From: Bimastos eiseni
Taxonomy: Eukaryota; Annelida; Clitellata; Crassiclitellata; Lumbricidae
Length of the DNA stretch: 64,000 nucleotides
Assembly: GCA_959347315.1 (NCBI GenBank)
Contig: OY365810.1
Location: 1,416,334 to 1,480,333 of the forward strand
Direction of reading: 5' to 3'
Made by a program: the position numbers and the translations under genes. The notes below the pieces were generated by a model. That model saw only the letters and a program-made list of their open reading frames with translations, made no database searches and was not told where the DNA came from. This document shows positions 49,609-61,766 of this stretch, piece after piece. The stretch's first letter is position 1. The number at the start of each line of letters is the position of its first letter.

Positions 49609-49999
49609 TGGCATCGAATGTAATGTAAGTAGGGCCTATACAATGTACGTCGAATGATCGCTTACAACAGCTAGAGATTTGTTTTGATAACATTTAGTCA
49701 AAACTGTTCCATATGCTATAAACCTTGTATAAGCGAAGGCTGTTGCACCTGTTCTAAACAGCATGTTAGACATTTTGACTCTTATTTATTGGTGCTTACT
49801 TGCTCACACGGCTCTTCTAAAGCCTAGACCCTACTTCGTGCTTTATAATAAAGGAAGTACCGAGAGTGGTTCTCTATTGGTAGGGTCGGTCATGCTTCAG
49901 TAAAGAGGACATCCTTTACTTTCACCCATTGTGTGCTATATAGTTATTTAAACATTGTCCTATAGTGAATTCAAAAAGGATTTTATTAGCAAACTTTGT

Positions 50000-50727
50000 T
50001 GTACGCGTAGGCCTACACTGCTGCACAGGCTGATAAGCTGCGCTTGTTCAATGCGTTAAGTGTAAAGGTAAAACCGCATAAGGCGATAGGCCTCTTATAC
50101 ATGCAAAGCTTACTCATAAGAGCTATTGTACTTAGGTCAAAGAGATACAGGATCGATCTGTTGCTTGAAGACGAGGGTAACAGAAGCAAAATTAATGAAC
50201 TTCTACTGAAACTTGTGCTTGGGTAGAAAATCAATTGGAAGGTGAAGGAATTCAAGGATCCCGGTAAGGTTTATTTACAGATTGAAGAAGTAGCTTTTAC
50301 ATAAAATCTTATGAGTTAGGCCTATGTCGATGAATTTGATGTTGATGATGATAGGGAACGACATGTGTTGTGGATCGTAGGCAGCTATGCAAGACGCCCT
50401 TTTATATAAGACCAATAATTAACATTATTTTAATCAATGCCGCCAATGAGTGGCTGAAATGAGTTAGAGGGAAGAGGAAGAAGGATTGGTCAACCTTATT
50501 GGAGCTAATATGGACATCGAACTCAGTCCCTCAGCTCTGCGTCCTAGGGTGCCATCCATAACTCAATGCCCCCTTCGCATTTCATTATCTATCGTATTAA
50601 TTATTAAACGAAGAGTTTCAGATGGAAGTGTCGTTTAATTAATTAGTTTGTTCTAAATTTCAGCCAACGGGCGCATTGAACAAGCGCAGCTTATCAGCCT
50701 GTGCAGCAGTGTAGGCCTACTCGTACA
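50000..50727. mobile_element. Element with 56-bp terminal inverted repeats (block D)
   Basis: Arms at 50,000-50,055 and 50,672-50,727, paralogous to 31,529-32,229. It is 27 bases longer than the C copy. A plus-strand frame (50,044-50,226) is open in D only and not assignable. Confidence 0.6.
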
Positions 50728-50989
50728 ACCATCATAGGAATAGGTACTGTCTCTCACGCCCCTTCCTTCATACATCATAGACCTACAGCCCTACAACAAC
50801 ATACATGCAAGCAAAGAGATAGAAGGACATGCCATTTGAATATACGTAGATAATTATTATATAGCGCCTTCCAAGCGTCTTCAGACTCATTTAGGCCGTG
50901 ATTCTACCCGCGGCCCAGGTGAGGATGCATTGATATTCGTCCATCGATTTTGTTGTCAGTGTCAGACTCTATCACTGTAGCTCGATTTT

Positions 50990-51640
50990 GCTTAGTTTGT
51001 CTCTTGGATTAATGAGTGTTTTGAGCCTTCTATCCGTTCAGTTGCACGCCTTATTGAGTGAACCTATAAAATGTGGTCCGTTCATCATATACTTAACTCT
51101 ATACTTTTCTCTCATTATTTCTGTACATTGCCTATTGCACAATTATATGGGCTTCGGTCTACAAGTCTAATTTATCCCAATTGGAAGCTGCAAAAAGACG
51201 GTTGTGAGATTTGTTGCAGGCCTGCACAATTGTAGGGCTCACTTTAGTCCATTTTTTGAATCCTTGTCACCTTAGTCCAATGCTGGTATGTGGTGCGCCT
51301 TGTTTCATTGAACCGTGTTCTCTGTTCGTCAACTACTTATTGAGCGTATAATCTAAAATTAATAATAAGCAAATGTCGGCCTATGTCTTCTTTTCGGCAT
51401 CCCAATGTCATGTATTTTGTTGGTCTCATGTCTCACTGCGCATCCTTTATATAATCACCGCTTCGGTTTGCCAGTGCCTTCTTGGTTCTGCCTCTGCATT
51501 CATGCGTCATAATTGCCCCCTGTCCTTGTACAGAAGGCCGTCGGGTCCGCATAATATACTCCCTAGAGTCATCTCAGTTGTTGGGAAAAAGAGCTCTAAG
51601 GGTGAGTGGTATCGAACGATGAGATAGATTGGAAGGCGAA
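50990..51640 (+). pseudogene. LINE reverse transcriptase C-terminal fragment (block D)
   Basis: Paralogue of 32,390-33,040 with the same RRL/VVRFVAGLHN-type and RAHFSPFFESL readings; one extra indel shifts the frame near 51,190. Confidence 0.55.
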
Positions 51641-52098
51641 AGTGGATTCCGCGTTAAATGGAAAACGTAGGACTGTGGAAGGTTTTAATAGATCAGGGAA
51701 GAATTCTTCCAGTTGAAACTTTAAGTGGAAAGTCTGGGGACGATCCAAAGCAAAGCCGCTGTCAGATGATAAAAATGGGGAGTTGGTGTAGAAAAGGAGT
51801 GTCGCTGAAGAGGTAAATTCTTCAAGAATCGAGGGTCAGCCTTCATTTTAGAAATCGCAATTGTAACCTCACCATTTCTACAGCGCCCCCAAAAGCGATA
51901 GACCTACGCGGGAACCAGCTTTTCACGAGCGCTTAATAAAAAAATCGATAGGCCTGATATATTTACATGTTAAACAAAGTCAAACTCAAAGGACACGTTA
52001 CAATGTAGAGACTAGTCATAGTAGGCCTACTTAGAGAAGAGATGAGTTTTACGTTTAGATTTCAAATGTTAATCCAGAAGGATCATCAGATTAGAGAG

Positions 52099-52350
52099 TC
52101 AAGCAGGCAGACAGTCAGACGGATAAGGTGGGCGGTATTTGGAGTTGAAATAGCGGGGGAAGGAGGGCGAAGCGGAGGAATTAGGATATGAAATGTGATA
52201 AAGCAATGTTTTGAGTTTTGAGTGGAAAACCTGTGAGGAAATAGCAAAAGGTGAGGCTTTGGTGAGTTCGTAGGATGGATTGGATATTTGTCTCAATGCT
52301 GGGGAGTTTGTTCCAAAGAGGCGGGACATGAATGAATGAATCAATCAGTT
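52099..52350 (-). pseudogene. CR1/L2-like LINE 3' end fragment (block D)
   Basis: Shows no visible difference from the block C copy at 33,508-33,760. Confidence 0.55.
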
Positions 52351-52732
52351 GATCCGGTTTCATTTTTTGGAGTTACATTTTTTATTAAATGCATTTATCT
52401 TTTTGTCAAAAGATTAGTCCTCTTGGTTATGCCATTTCCATTCTATTTGCATTGATTTTCCCTGACGTGTAAGCATTATTCCACAGTTTGAGATCTATTT
52501 TAAAATGCAGTTTCTAGCATAAAAGTTTAGAGTTATTAGCGAATAATTATAGGCGTTTTAATTCGGGACTTTAGCTTTGTGCAAAACGGGTAGATTTGGC
52601 ACTTCGACAACATGCTTTCGAAGAAAGCTTCCTCCATATTTTTTAACACTTTCCATGAAAGCCATAAATTAGTTGAAATTAGACAACCAGTAATGTCATA
52701 GATGTTAAATTTGATTTGCTATCGTTTTTCAG

Positions 52733-53220
52733 GTTCTTCATAATGTCCAAGAAGTTTGCCACATTTTTTAGCAGAGGAGCATCTGATAATTTCGACTCTG
52801 ACTTTTTCAGCAAATATACAACAAGTGATTATTATTTGAGCAGGGGAGCATCTGGAAATGTGTACGGTCCAATTAAGAGGAAGAAAATGCAAATGGCAAT
52901 TAAACAAATTACGTTCGCGGCTGGCAGAGTTACCGACGAATTCAAAAAGGACATCGAAGTGAGGCAACAAATCTGGACTTCGCTTGAACATAAACACTTA
53001 ACTAGAATTCACGCGGTTTTTCTCGACCAACTTCCGAAAGGATTGTTCATTGTGATGGAATTCGCTGGTGGTGGTTCACTACGCGCAACCCTTGAATCTT
53101 TAGGGCCTGAAAATAGACTGCCGATTGATGTTGTGACAAACTGGGCAAAACAGATTGCAGAGGGAATGCTATATTTGCATGAGAAAAACATTGTTCATAG
53201 AGACTTGAAATCTTCAAACG
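52733..53220 (+). CDS. Copy D exon 1: kinase N-lobe to catalytic loop
   Basis: The acceptor TTTGCTATCGTTTTTCAG ends at 52,732, so at least one untranslated exon probably lies upstream. The ATG at 52,743 is chosen because an earlier in-frame ATG (52,716) falls inside the putative intron. The exon ends TCAAACG before GTGAGT (phase 1). The split codon with exon 2 gives HRDLKSSN-V-LLMD, the expected continuation of a kinase catalytic loop. The alpha-C glutamate is not obvious at the canonical spacing: the position nine before the His of SLEH is Arg, with Glu two residues earlier. Confidence 0.8.
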
Positions 53221-56200
53221 GTGAGTGAATTCATCGAAATCTTCTCAACTTCATCAACTGCGTTTTGTATTATTAATCTATATGCATTATCCAATGCCAA
53301 TCGATGTTCGATTTTGGACATCATAATTATTGTGTGACGTGTTCTAAATAAGACTCAAACAATGATAAATGGCATTGATGTGATCATCAAGTAGCGCTTT
53401 AAGAAATTGAATCGTTGATTTGTTGGCATTGAACAGCTCTAATCTATGAAAAAAGTACAGCCTAGCTAGAACCTGGCGATGTTTAATTCGTTAACTTTCT
53501 GCACCTACTACAAACGTTTTAGGCCTAGAAACAAAATCATATCGATCATTAGACATCTATTGTTATTTTATTGTGTGTAGTTTTGCTGATGGATCCTTTC
53601 GATGCTAGTAACCCTTACACGATGGTGACTCTGAAGATTGCAGACTTCGATGAAGTCACAGAACAAGACCATACGACTACTATGTCATTTGTAGGAACAT
53701 GTGCTTACATGGCACCTGAGGTCTTACAAAGACATAGGTTTTCCAAAGCCAGTGACGTATGGAGGTGAGTCTATCCTATTGCAGTGCATTCATATCAAAT
53801 TCGTCAGATGAAAACCTCTTTCAAACTTTACGAAATCTAGTTTTTACCAGAAGTCACACAATCTTACGACTAAGACTTGAGACTACCATAAAAACTGTTT
53901 GTGGTTTGAAATAGACAATAGTCTTTTCTTTGATGGCGTCGCAACAAGGATCGTCATGAATAATAAGTATTGTGCTACGCCATGGTATACATGTAATATT
54001 TAAGCAACATTCCATAATTTTATCATACAAATTCGCTACATCATTTGTTTTAACTAGACTTTACGGTGTGATCTTCGTTATTGTGTCGTTCAAGTATTGA
54101 TAGATTACTACTCTTGCATTTTAGCTATGGAGTGGTGTTTTGGGAGATCCTATCTGGAGACATTCCGTATAAAGGTCTGGACCCACATACGATTATTTTT
54201 AAATCAATGAGTGGGGAGTTGGATAATTTACCTGTAGGAGAGTTCTTTCCAGAAGGTCACCAGCTTCTTCTTAAAAGTAAGTTGAAATTGTGTATTAGAA
54301 ATTCTTCCTTCTTTATTGAGTTGCATGTAATTCAAATGAAAACGTCAATTTTGAAAGCGCTTGTCTGCCGATGTAGATGCTGGGCTTCTGGGCAGGGACG
54401 GAGCCATCTTGCCTACTCCTCCTGCTGTGGTTGACAGACGACCTCAGCGTGTTATGCGTCGCCCTGCGCGCTACCAGTGATGGCCGAGAGAGTTTGTTTC
54501 GAATTGTATAGTAGTAAAGAAATGTTCTCCCTCTTCGTTTAACTTGTTCATTGATATTTTCTATGAATGCTGGGCCTTGGGACCGTGTTATATTTTATTA
54601 TATGTTAGCTGTGTGTGCTGCGGAACCATCGCAGGAGGTGGAATAACCCTAGGGACTTGATACTCTCTTGTGAGGTGATTGCTTCGTGATAAGGGGATAT
54701 CTTTCCCTCTTTGTCTTCTTTAGTATTTCAGTGAACACTTTGGCAATCTTGTGTTTTTGGAGGATTTTGTGAGCTGTTTAGTTCAAGGACAGAAATGATT
54801 AATTCTTACCTTTGCGATAATTTTGTAATTAAGATGTTGCTGCTTGGGAATAGGTTACTGTATGTTGTGGATGAGCATTGCGCTGCTGTGTGGCGAAATT
54901 TTGGCTGGGACTGTCGTTAGGTCGTTGACAACGGTAATTTTTTTCATATCTGCGCCAACAAGCCAGACTTACCTCGCGGATAGTCATACCTGGGCAAAAC
55001 AACACTGGAGGGGGTGGCCTCCTCAGGGTATCAGAGGAAAAAGGGGAGGTTTAATTGCCACAACCGACACCGAAGTAGGGTAGAAGCGAGGTACGCAACA
55101 AATTGGAACGCAGAAGCGGGGTGAATTGCCACCCAGGCGCCCCGAGTATGTTACAAATTGGTGCACCAGAAGTGAGGTCGTTGACAACGGTAATCTTTCT
55201 CATATCTGAGCCAACAAGCCAGACTTACCTCGCGGATAGTCAGACCTGGGCAAAATAACACTGAAGGGGGGTGGCCTCCTGAGGGTACCAGAGGAAAAAG
55301 GGGAGGTGAACCAGAATTGCCACAACCGACACCGAAGTAGGGTAGAATCGAGGTATGCTACAAATTAAAACGAAGAATCGGGGTGAATTGCCACCCAGGC
55401 ACCCCGAGTATGTTACAAATTGGTGCACCAGAAGTGAGCTTTTTGTGTTTTTTTTCTTATTCCTAATCACATTAAGATGTGGCTGCTTAGATTGCGAACA
55501 ACTTTTGAGCACACTAAGTTTTTTACTGCAATTTTCTAAGCCTTTCAGATTAGGTCTACTCAGTACATGTAGCTACACAATGGGCATCATGATACGCATG
55601 CGCGTAGGCCTACTAGAATTTCTCAGAGGTTAGACTTTATCTTGCATGTATTAATAATAAATAATCATTAGTCGTCGGAGAGAAGTAGTACCTGAACTCA
55701 TTACGCATCATTGTATACATGTAGAATGCTGGAGGTCGGCCTACGAGGAAAGACCGTCGTTCAACGACATTTCGTGTCACCTATATCCTATAGGTATGTA
55801 CACCTTTCGTTTTTTATGTAAAGTCAATATTTGACGTTATGGTCGATGTAATCGGGCTTTCATTGTGCCTGATGTCATTTAGTCTGCAGCGTATCACTCA
55901 GTCTTTGCATTGAACTAATTTAATAAACACTCTAGTACATTAGATGGAACACATTATTAAGCATGGGGTAAGCATAACGATGAATAGGATATCTATCTTC
56001 TTCTTTCAGTCATCTGCTAATGAGCAGGCTTGTGACATAGATAATTCTTGACTCCTCTTCCTTTTGCTCCAACTCATTCTGTTACTCGCTTTCCTCTTCG
56101 TAGTTGCGTAAGGTTATCCATTACCCAGATCACTTAGCGTGTTCAGTCATTTCCCTCCTCTTGAGTTTCCCAGCATCCTTCCCTCCAGTACTGTCAGCAG

Positions 56201-58875
56201 CAGACACCTATTTTGAAATATATGCGCAGGCCAGCGGTGCTTCCTGTTTTCAAACGATTGTAGCAAAAGCCTCTGTTCTCCTACTCTCTCTCCAGCACCT
56301 CCTAATTTGATGCTTTTTCAATCCAACTAATTTTTATCATTTTCCTCCAAGTCCACATTTCAAAGCCTCTACTCTCTTTCTATCCTCCTGCGTCACTGTC
56401 CAGCACTCTGTGGCATATATTGCCACTGGCCATATCATTGCTATCCTGCTTCTGATGTCTTCTTCACAATATCCATCCTCGGATATTGCGCTGCACAAGT
56501 ATTTGAATTGGCTGACCTGTTCAAGTACTTACCCATCAATCGTTATCTTCGACTTTTTCGTTTTCTTTCTAGACATACACATGACTTTGGTTATCTTAAT
56601 ATTTACTTTCATTTCATACCTCTGAATCCCATAAGTGGAATTAATCTTTAACAAATCAAGCGCATAAAGTGTGTATGTTCACCAGAGTGGCACTGTGACT
56701 GAATCCTGCGTGGATCACCGAATTCAACGGTTGACCCAATTGCTTGGTCGACGTTTATTGTAGTCTAACCAGTATTGTCCACCCATTCTGGAAGAACATA
56801 GTCACTCCATCGACCGGTCCACAAAATAAAGTGTGTATGTTCACCAGAGTGGCACTGTGACTGAATCCTGCGTGGATCACCGAATTCAACGGTTGACCCA
56901 ATTGCTTGGTCGACGTTTATTGTAGTCTAACCAGTATTGTCCACCCATTCTGGAAGAACATAGTCACTCCATCGACCGGTCCACAACTCCACTTGACATG
57001 TTAAGTGTGGTCCACATAATGCAGGATCCTTGAGCATCATTCTAGTTTTACGAGATTTATAGTTCAGTTGAGACTCAAGATGGTAATTCAAATTGACACG
57101 AAACCAGATTCGTATTATATTTGTCATTTTTGCATTTGTTTTCCACGTGTATCAACTTCTACGATCTCATGCGACTAATTAATGACGACGGGACTTTGTT
57201 ATGTGGCATATTTTCCATTGTATGATTGCATCATGTCTATGCCATGTTCTGAGCATTTGTTTTACTGAATTCCTCACATGTTTGTGACTTTGAAAATATT
57301 GCAAATATGCCCATGACTAATCCACTAGGAGACACACGAGGTGTGGCACTCTGCGTGTAATCATCGACTGTACCAGTTACGCCAGATAAAGGTCAGACGA
57401 CGCCACCTATCAATTGACGCTGCTGTGACACTCGTGCACTCATTTGTGTTGGCTCGACTGGATTACTGTAACGCTATTCTTATCGACCTGCCAAAATACC
57501 ATACACGCAATCTCCAGTCCGTTCTAAATTGTGCCGCCAGAGTTGTTGCCAGTCTTCCGAAGTTCTCGCATATCTCGGTCTATTTGAGGTAGACCGGGTG
57601 ACGGTGGAGGACAGAATCACCTTCAAGATCGGCCTCACGATGCATGATTTCTTGATTGGTGCACACATACATACATACATACATACATACATACATACAT
57701 ACATACATACATACATACATACATACATACATACATACATACATACATACATACATACATACATACATACATACATACATACATACATACATACATAGTA
57801 AGATATTGAATTAAGGTGTAGGCTATATTGATGATTCTCCAAAGAAGTGGTTAATATTTCGGCACTCAATGTGCCAAAACAGCTAAAAATTCTACAATTG
57901 AATGAGGTTGAAAATGCATTTCTTGTTATTTCGTTTCTATTCTCTATGAATCTGTATGTGCCACTCTCAATGAAATATCAAGATTGTTATGTAGGATGTT
58001 GTTTCTGTGTATGTCCAGAGAAATGCAAATCGGATCCAGTTTTAATTAAGTCGATTGAAAAGGAATCAACAAAAGAAGCAAACATGACGTACATTAGTTT
58101 TACTATCCTTGGAACAGAATTGTTTGTTCTGAGTCAAAGGAGTTCAGAAGTTGAAGTTTATGATTCGATTGAAGTCAGTTTAAATCGTCGATGGAACTTG
58201 AAAGAATTAAGTAATCCACGTGACATAGTATCCTGCAACAGAAATAATTGCCTCTACATTTTCGATTACAAAACCTTCGGTACGTCAAAGCAAATCTTGA
58301 GAGTTGATGCCAATGGAAATTTAATCAGGAAATGGTCAACAGCAGACAATTGGGGAAGAGGTCTCTCTGTTACAGATGAATCAAATGTGATTTTAGCTTG
58401 TTATACAAGCAGTAAATTACATGAATATTCTTCAGACGGACAATTGATTCGAGTTATAAATCTACCTTCAGACCCAGACATTTCTTTTCCGTATCACGCT
58501 ATCAAGATGACCAATGGTAATTTCATAGTCAGTTTTGATTCAATTTATAATGATGATCTGCCCAAACTATGTATCGTGAATACAGATGGAAAACTGATAA
58601 AGTCGTTCAATGGAATCGGTATATGGAATGCTATTCGTCGTCCCTATTTGTGCGCCGATGCTAATGGATTCGTGTTTGTGGCTGATCCCCTGAAATGGCG
58701 AGTTGTGTTATTGGACTTAGATTTTAACTTTCACAAAGATTTTCTGTTGAAGGAAATGGAAAATTTCGACTGTATAGAAAAGATTCTTCTGGATGATTCT
58801 AATGGTCGAATGCTTCTGACCGTTAACAATTATATTCGGAGTGATAGCCGAATTTTGATTTTTCAGATTCGTTAA
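52743..58875 (+). CDS. Kinase-propeller fusion protein, copy D (intact, 579 residues)
   Basis: Five exons: 52,733-53,220, 53,581-53,764, 54,125-54,276, 55,725-55,793 and 58,019-58,875. From the ATG at 52,743 the coding sum is 1,740 bases, exactly 580 codons with the TAA, and no internal stop. Residues about 30-290 are a protein kinase of the tyrosine-kinase-like (MLK-like) group: glycine loop SRGASGNVYG (31-42, first Gly replaced by Ser), ATP-binding Lys54, Met gatekeeper region FIVMEF (102-107), HRDLKSSN (152-159), DFD (181-183, Gly of DFG replaced by Asp), MAPE (203-206), SDVWSYGVVFWEI (217-229) and CWRSAYEERPSF (273-284). Residues about 296-579 are an NHL-like beta-propeller with repeated DANGNLIRKW, SDGQLIRVINL and NTDGKLIKSF strands. 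No signal peptide or membrane segment is seen, so a cytoplasmic signalling role with the propeller as ligand- or partner-binding module is inferred. The most likely functional member of the array. Confidence 0.85.
53581..53764 (+). CDS. Copy D exon 2: activation segment (DFD to SDVW)
   Basis: 184 bases between TTGTGTGTAG and GTGAGT, entered in phase 1 and left in phase 2. It encodes KIADFDEVTEQDHTTTMSF and GTCAYMAPEV. The exon length is conserved in A, B, C, D and stray copy E. Confidence 0.85.
54125..54276 (+). CDS. Copy D exon 3: kinase C-lobe
   Basis: 152 bases between TTGCATTTTAG and GTAAGT. The split codon AG+C makes Ser, completing SDVWSYGVVFWEI. It continues GDIPYKGLDPHTIIF, the usual PYxGLxxxxI region of TKL kinases. 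Confidence 0.85.
54352..55440 (+). mobile_element. Gypsy 3' tail with tandem duplication, intron 3 of copy D
   Basis: Same structure and boundaries as in copy C (35,755-36,845), with very few substitutions, for example GTAGATGCTGG for GTAGACGCTGG. The two GGTCGTTGACAACG copies start 256 bases apart. Confidence 0.7.
55725..55793 (+). CDS. Copy D exon 4: last kinase helices
   Basis: A 69-base exon between CATGTAG and GTATGT, phase 1 on both sides. It reads K-CWRSAYEERPSFNDIS, the CW...RPSF..I motif that closes TKL kinase domains. Exons of equal length are at 8,788-8,856, 27,377-27,445 and 37,128-37,196. Confidence 0.85.
   Translation, partial: NAGGRPTRKDRRSTTFRVTYIL
56040..56640 (-). pseudogene. 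RTE-like LINE fragment (block D)
   Basis: Paralogue of 9,100-9,705, nearly identical to the C copy. Confidence 0.65.
56664..56987. repeat. 162-bp tandem duplication, intron 4 of copy D
   Basis: The unit beginning ATAAAGTGTGTATGTTCACC and ending in CGACCGGTCCACAA occurs twice in direct succession (second copy from 56,826). The two units show no visible difference. A and C have one copy of the shared part. Confidence 0.9.
57337..57659 (+). pseudogene. CR1/jockey-like LINE reverse transcriptase fragment (intron 4, block D)
   Basis: Same sequence by eye as 10,240-10,562, with ARLDYCNAILIDLPKYHTRN and TVEDRITFKIG readings. Confidence 0.75.
57663..57797. repeat. (CATA)n microsatellite, intron 4 of copy D
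   Basis: Same length as in copy A (10,566-10,700); both sit at a constant offset of 47,097 bases. Confidence 0.97.
58019..58875 (+). CDS. Copy D exon 5: NHL-like beta-propeller and stop
   Basis: Enters after TTCTGTGTATGTCCAG in phase 1, giving E-KCKSDPVLIKS. The 285 residues contain blade-like repeats of about 40-50 residues, each with a hydrophobic strand, a D/N-G turn and a second strand, ending DSRILIFQIR and TAA. The frame is also open for 57 codons upstream of the acceptor, but that extension is not kept in older copies. Confidence 0.8.
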
Positions 58876-61080
58876 AGTTGTAACTAATGAAATATACTAC
58901 CTTACTCTCAATTGATGTGGGCCTATGTTGGTCTAGTATTCAATCGTTGAAAATTGTTATTAACTTCTTAACTTATTGTCTCAGTTGAACGATCACATTT
59001 CTTATCTAGCACTAACGAAATATCCTTTACTGCATTGCATTGCTCTTCGCTGACAGTAATACTTCGGAACAAATACTTCGTTATGCTAATAAGATAATCA
59101 GCCTGGTTTAAACTTCGTCGAGTTAATTGTTTTACTAATTAACGAAATTGTCATCACCTAATCACTATAATGAGCCATTTATAATTATAGGCTTCAATTA
59201 CATTACTGTAGACGTTCAGTCAAACTTGTTTCATTTTCCATTAAATTTTTCAGTATCATAAACAGATTAAATTTTTGGCACATGATAGTGATTCAAAAAG
59301 GTAAAGTTAAATTATCCGAGTGGTGTTCATAGCAGGCCCTAATGGTGAAGTATTTCACGAGTCGCTCTTAGCAGAAAGCACTTCGTTTCCATTGATGTCT
59401 AAGGAGCCATCTTCGTCTTCTTCTTCTTCTTTGTCTTCTCTTCCTCCTATTCCCTCTCCTCCGTCACCATCAACCTCCACTACCTACAACCCTCCACTCC
59501 ATCGATGTCTTCCTCTTATTCTCCCTCCCTTCTTCCCCTACCTCATCTGCTTTCTCCTTCTGGTCCTCTGTTTGATCCGTTGTGTTCTTATTTTCGGCGA
59601 AGTTCGGCAAGAATTTTGCAGTGAAAGTTTGTAGACGTGTTGTTAAAGTTTTCATTCTTCAGTGGATGTCAAAGGCTAATTTTCGGGTAAAACACGTTCT
59701 AAACTATTTGCTTGTCTTATTCTTGTTCTCTTTTCCCGTCATTATACTTTTTTTAAATTATAAGTAGAATATATACAGCTATATATTAAATTTTAATTTA
59801 TTTCCCATTGAAGTTCTAAATAAAATATCTCTTTTCAAAGTAGGCCATGTTGGAAGACCAGAACGTACGTTTTTTTCCATTTTTCCATGTCTATAAATCT
59901 TGAATAGAACTTTAGCATTTCATTCTTCATGTGGTCAATCAAGAAGCTACATGTGGAGGAAGACATCAGCGCATTGACTAAGCAATAGAAGAACATGTAG
60001 GCAAACATATTTTGCATACCTTAAAATTACTTTAATCTTTGGGCATAAGTCCTCAAAAACAGATATATGTTGCTGAAAGCATTGCAGCTAGCAAATAATC
60101 TAACTGTCTCCTCGTCACTGATTTGGTCAATAATTGTAATTTGGAAAATGACAGGTTTCTGTCATTGATGACCACAGAGTGACCAAATGGCTGTCTGGTG
60201 TAGATGACCCATTCGCTCTTTCAGTGATTAGTGATAACCACGTTTGAATCTTAGAGATGGCAAACATCATTGTCGATTAGAATTCTATGGATCTGACTCC
60301 AACTTCATCCGTGTTCTTAGACTGACGTCCAATGGCCAAAACTTGCAGTTCAGAAACCAAATGGACAATTCATAATCATGCACCAAGCTAACACTGGAAA
60401 CGGTGGACCATGGGTTATAAGTCAACTGGCAAGTAGAGGGGAAATCATCAACCATTATCATTAAATTTGTAACGCATTGGTCAACCGCAGCCGCCGCCGC
60501 GACCGCCGACAATTTGTTGGCGCGCCGCCAACTCCACGCTGTGTTCACACTCACAAACACACACACGCACACACACACACACACACACATTATGCACGAT
60601 ATGCACATCCACCTTGATGCACACACATATATGTATATAATTATATATACATACATATATATATTAGCCACTTCTCTCAACACCGTCATTAAACTTGTGG
60701 AGTCTTGTTCCACCCCATTCTTCAAAGTCAACTGCCATTCCCTATGTGGTCAGCCTCTTTCATGCGTTCCATTCATTATTCCATTATAGATATCAACTCA
60801 CAGTTCCAAAAATTATCCCGGAATTTTTCTATCACGTCAGCTTTTTTAGATACAGGATACTGTCACTTTGTCTCAGGAACCATGAAAATACTGCATTTAA
60901 CAAATTTGTTCCTATATTATAGAATGTTTAAAATTGTGCATACAAACAAAAATAAAAATAAATTGCTCTATTGTAATGTTTATACAAATGTATTTTATTC
61001 ATACAAAAGGATATTGTTACTGTTAGTCAAATTGTGTGCTAGTAGTTAAGGTAAAAAATACTGGGGTATCCTCTTTTTCT
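58876..61080. other. 3' flank of copy D; no gene recognised
   Basis: Shared with block A as far as about 60,813, with an internal replacement at about 60,020-60,540 that includes the dispersed repeat also found at 47.6-47.95 kb and a CpG-rich run near 60,485-60,540. A (CA)n run lies at 60,550-60,590. No coding region was supported. Confidence 0.5.
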
Positions 61081-61128
61081 GAAGTGTTCAGTCTGTGGAA
61101 ATCTTGTGCTATGCTCCAGTAATAGTCG

Positions 61129-61640
61129 TTAGTCAGCTATCATATTTGCACCCCATCTCCTCTGATACTGTTCCTCCACGACCTCTAAATCTTGGTTTAT
61201 TCGTTCACCCTTTTCACTAATGACGTCATCAAGGTTTTCCGGGAAGTTTACTAGATGGTTATCTAGAAATTTGCAAACCGAGCGTTTTGTAGCTCTTAAA
61301 TAGTTTCTGGACAATTTCTGTGTAATTTTTTGCTCGTGTGTTTCCAAGAAAGTTCTAAGCATGGTCCCTGACTGATGACCAAGCATTCTTTTCGAGTTCC
61401 GAAATTGTTATTATGAAATGTTCATCTATGACGAGTTTCCGAATCTGAGGACCATCAAACACACGCCCTAATTTGTTCACAAAATGCCAAAAATGAGATA
61501 CACCTAAAACAGCTCTCTGTAGTTGAAAGCTAGGATAGTAGCGAGCGGTTGAGATTTTGGAAGCCGTGTAGGCACAGGTTAATGTGGTCGAACACTTGAT
61601 CAGCTCGTTTTGAAAGCCTCCAAGTAGGCGCAGCTATTAG
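61129..61640 (-). pseudogene. Decayed transposon-type ORF (conserved repeat-associated protein)
   Basis: The minus strand, after frameshifts, gives SHFWHFVNKLG and GPQIRKLVIDEHF, then HLVNFPENLDDVISEKGERI and NQDLEVVEEQYQRRW. The FPENxGxVSxEqGERfHQDixxMExRYqGrW pattern is a widespread repeat-associated hypothetical protein in invertebrate genomes, probably from a DNA transposon. The name and exact class are uncertain. It is broken into short frames here. Confidence 0.55.
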
Positions 61641-61712
61641 CCAGAAAAAAGTATATATATATATAAAAGTATATATATATATATATACTTTTTATCTGGC
61701 TAATAGCTGCGC
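61628..61712. repeat. Long inverted repeat with AT-rich loop
   Basis: GCGCAGCTATTAGCCAGA on the left is complementary to TCTGGCTAATAGCTGCGC on the right; the space between is also self-complementary (TA)n. A transcript would make a stem of about 37 bp. Confidence 0.85.
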
Positions 61713-61766
61713 TTATATATTAACTTAATGAAAATATATGAAAACTTAATAATTACATATACATAC

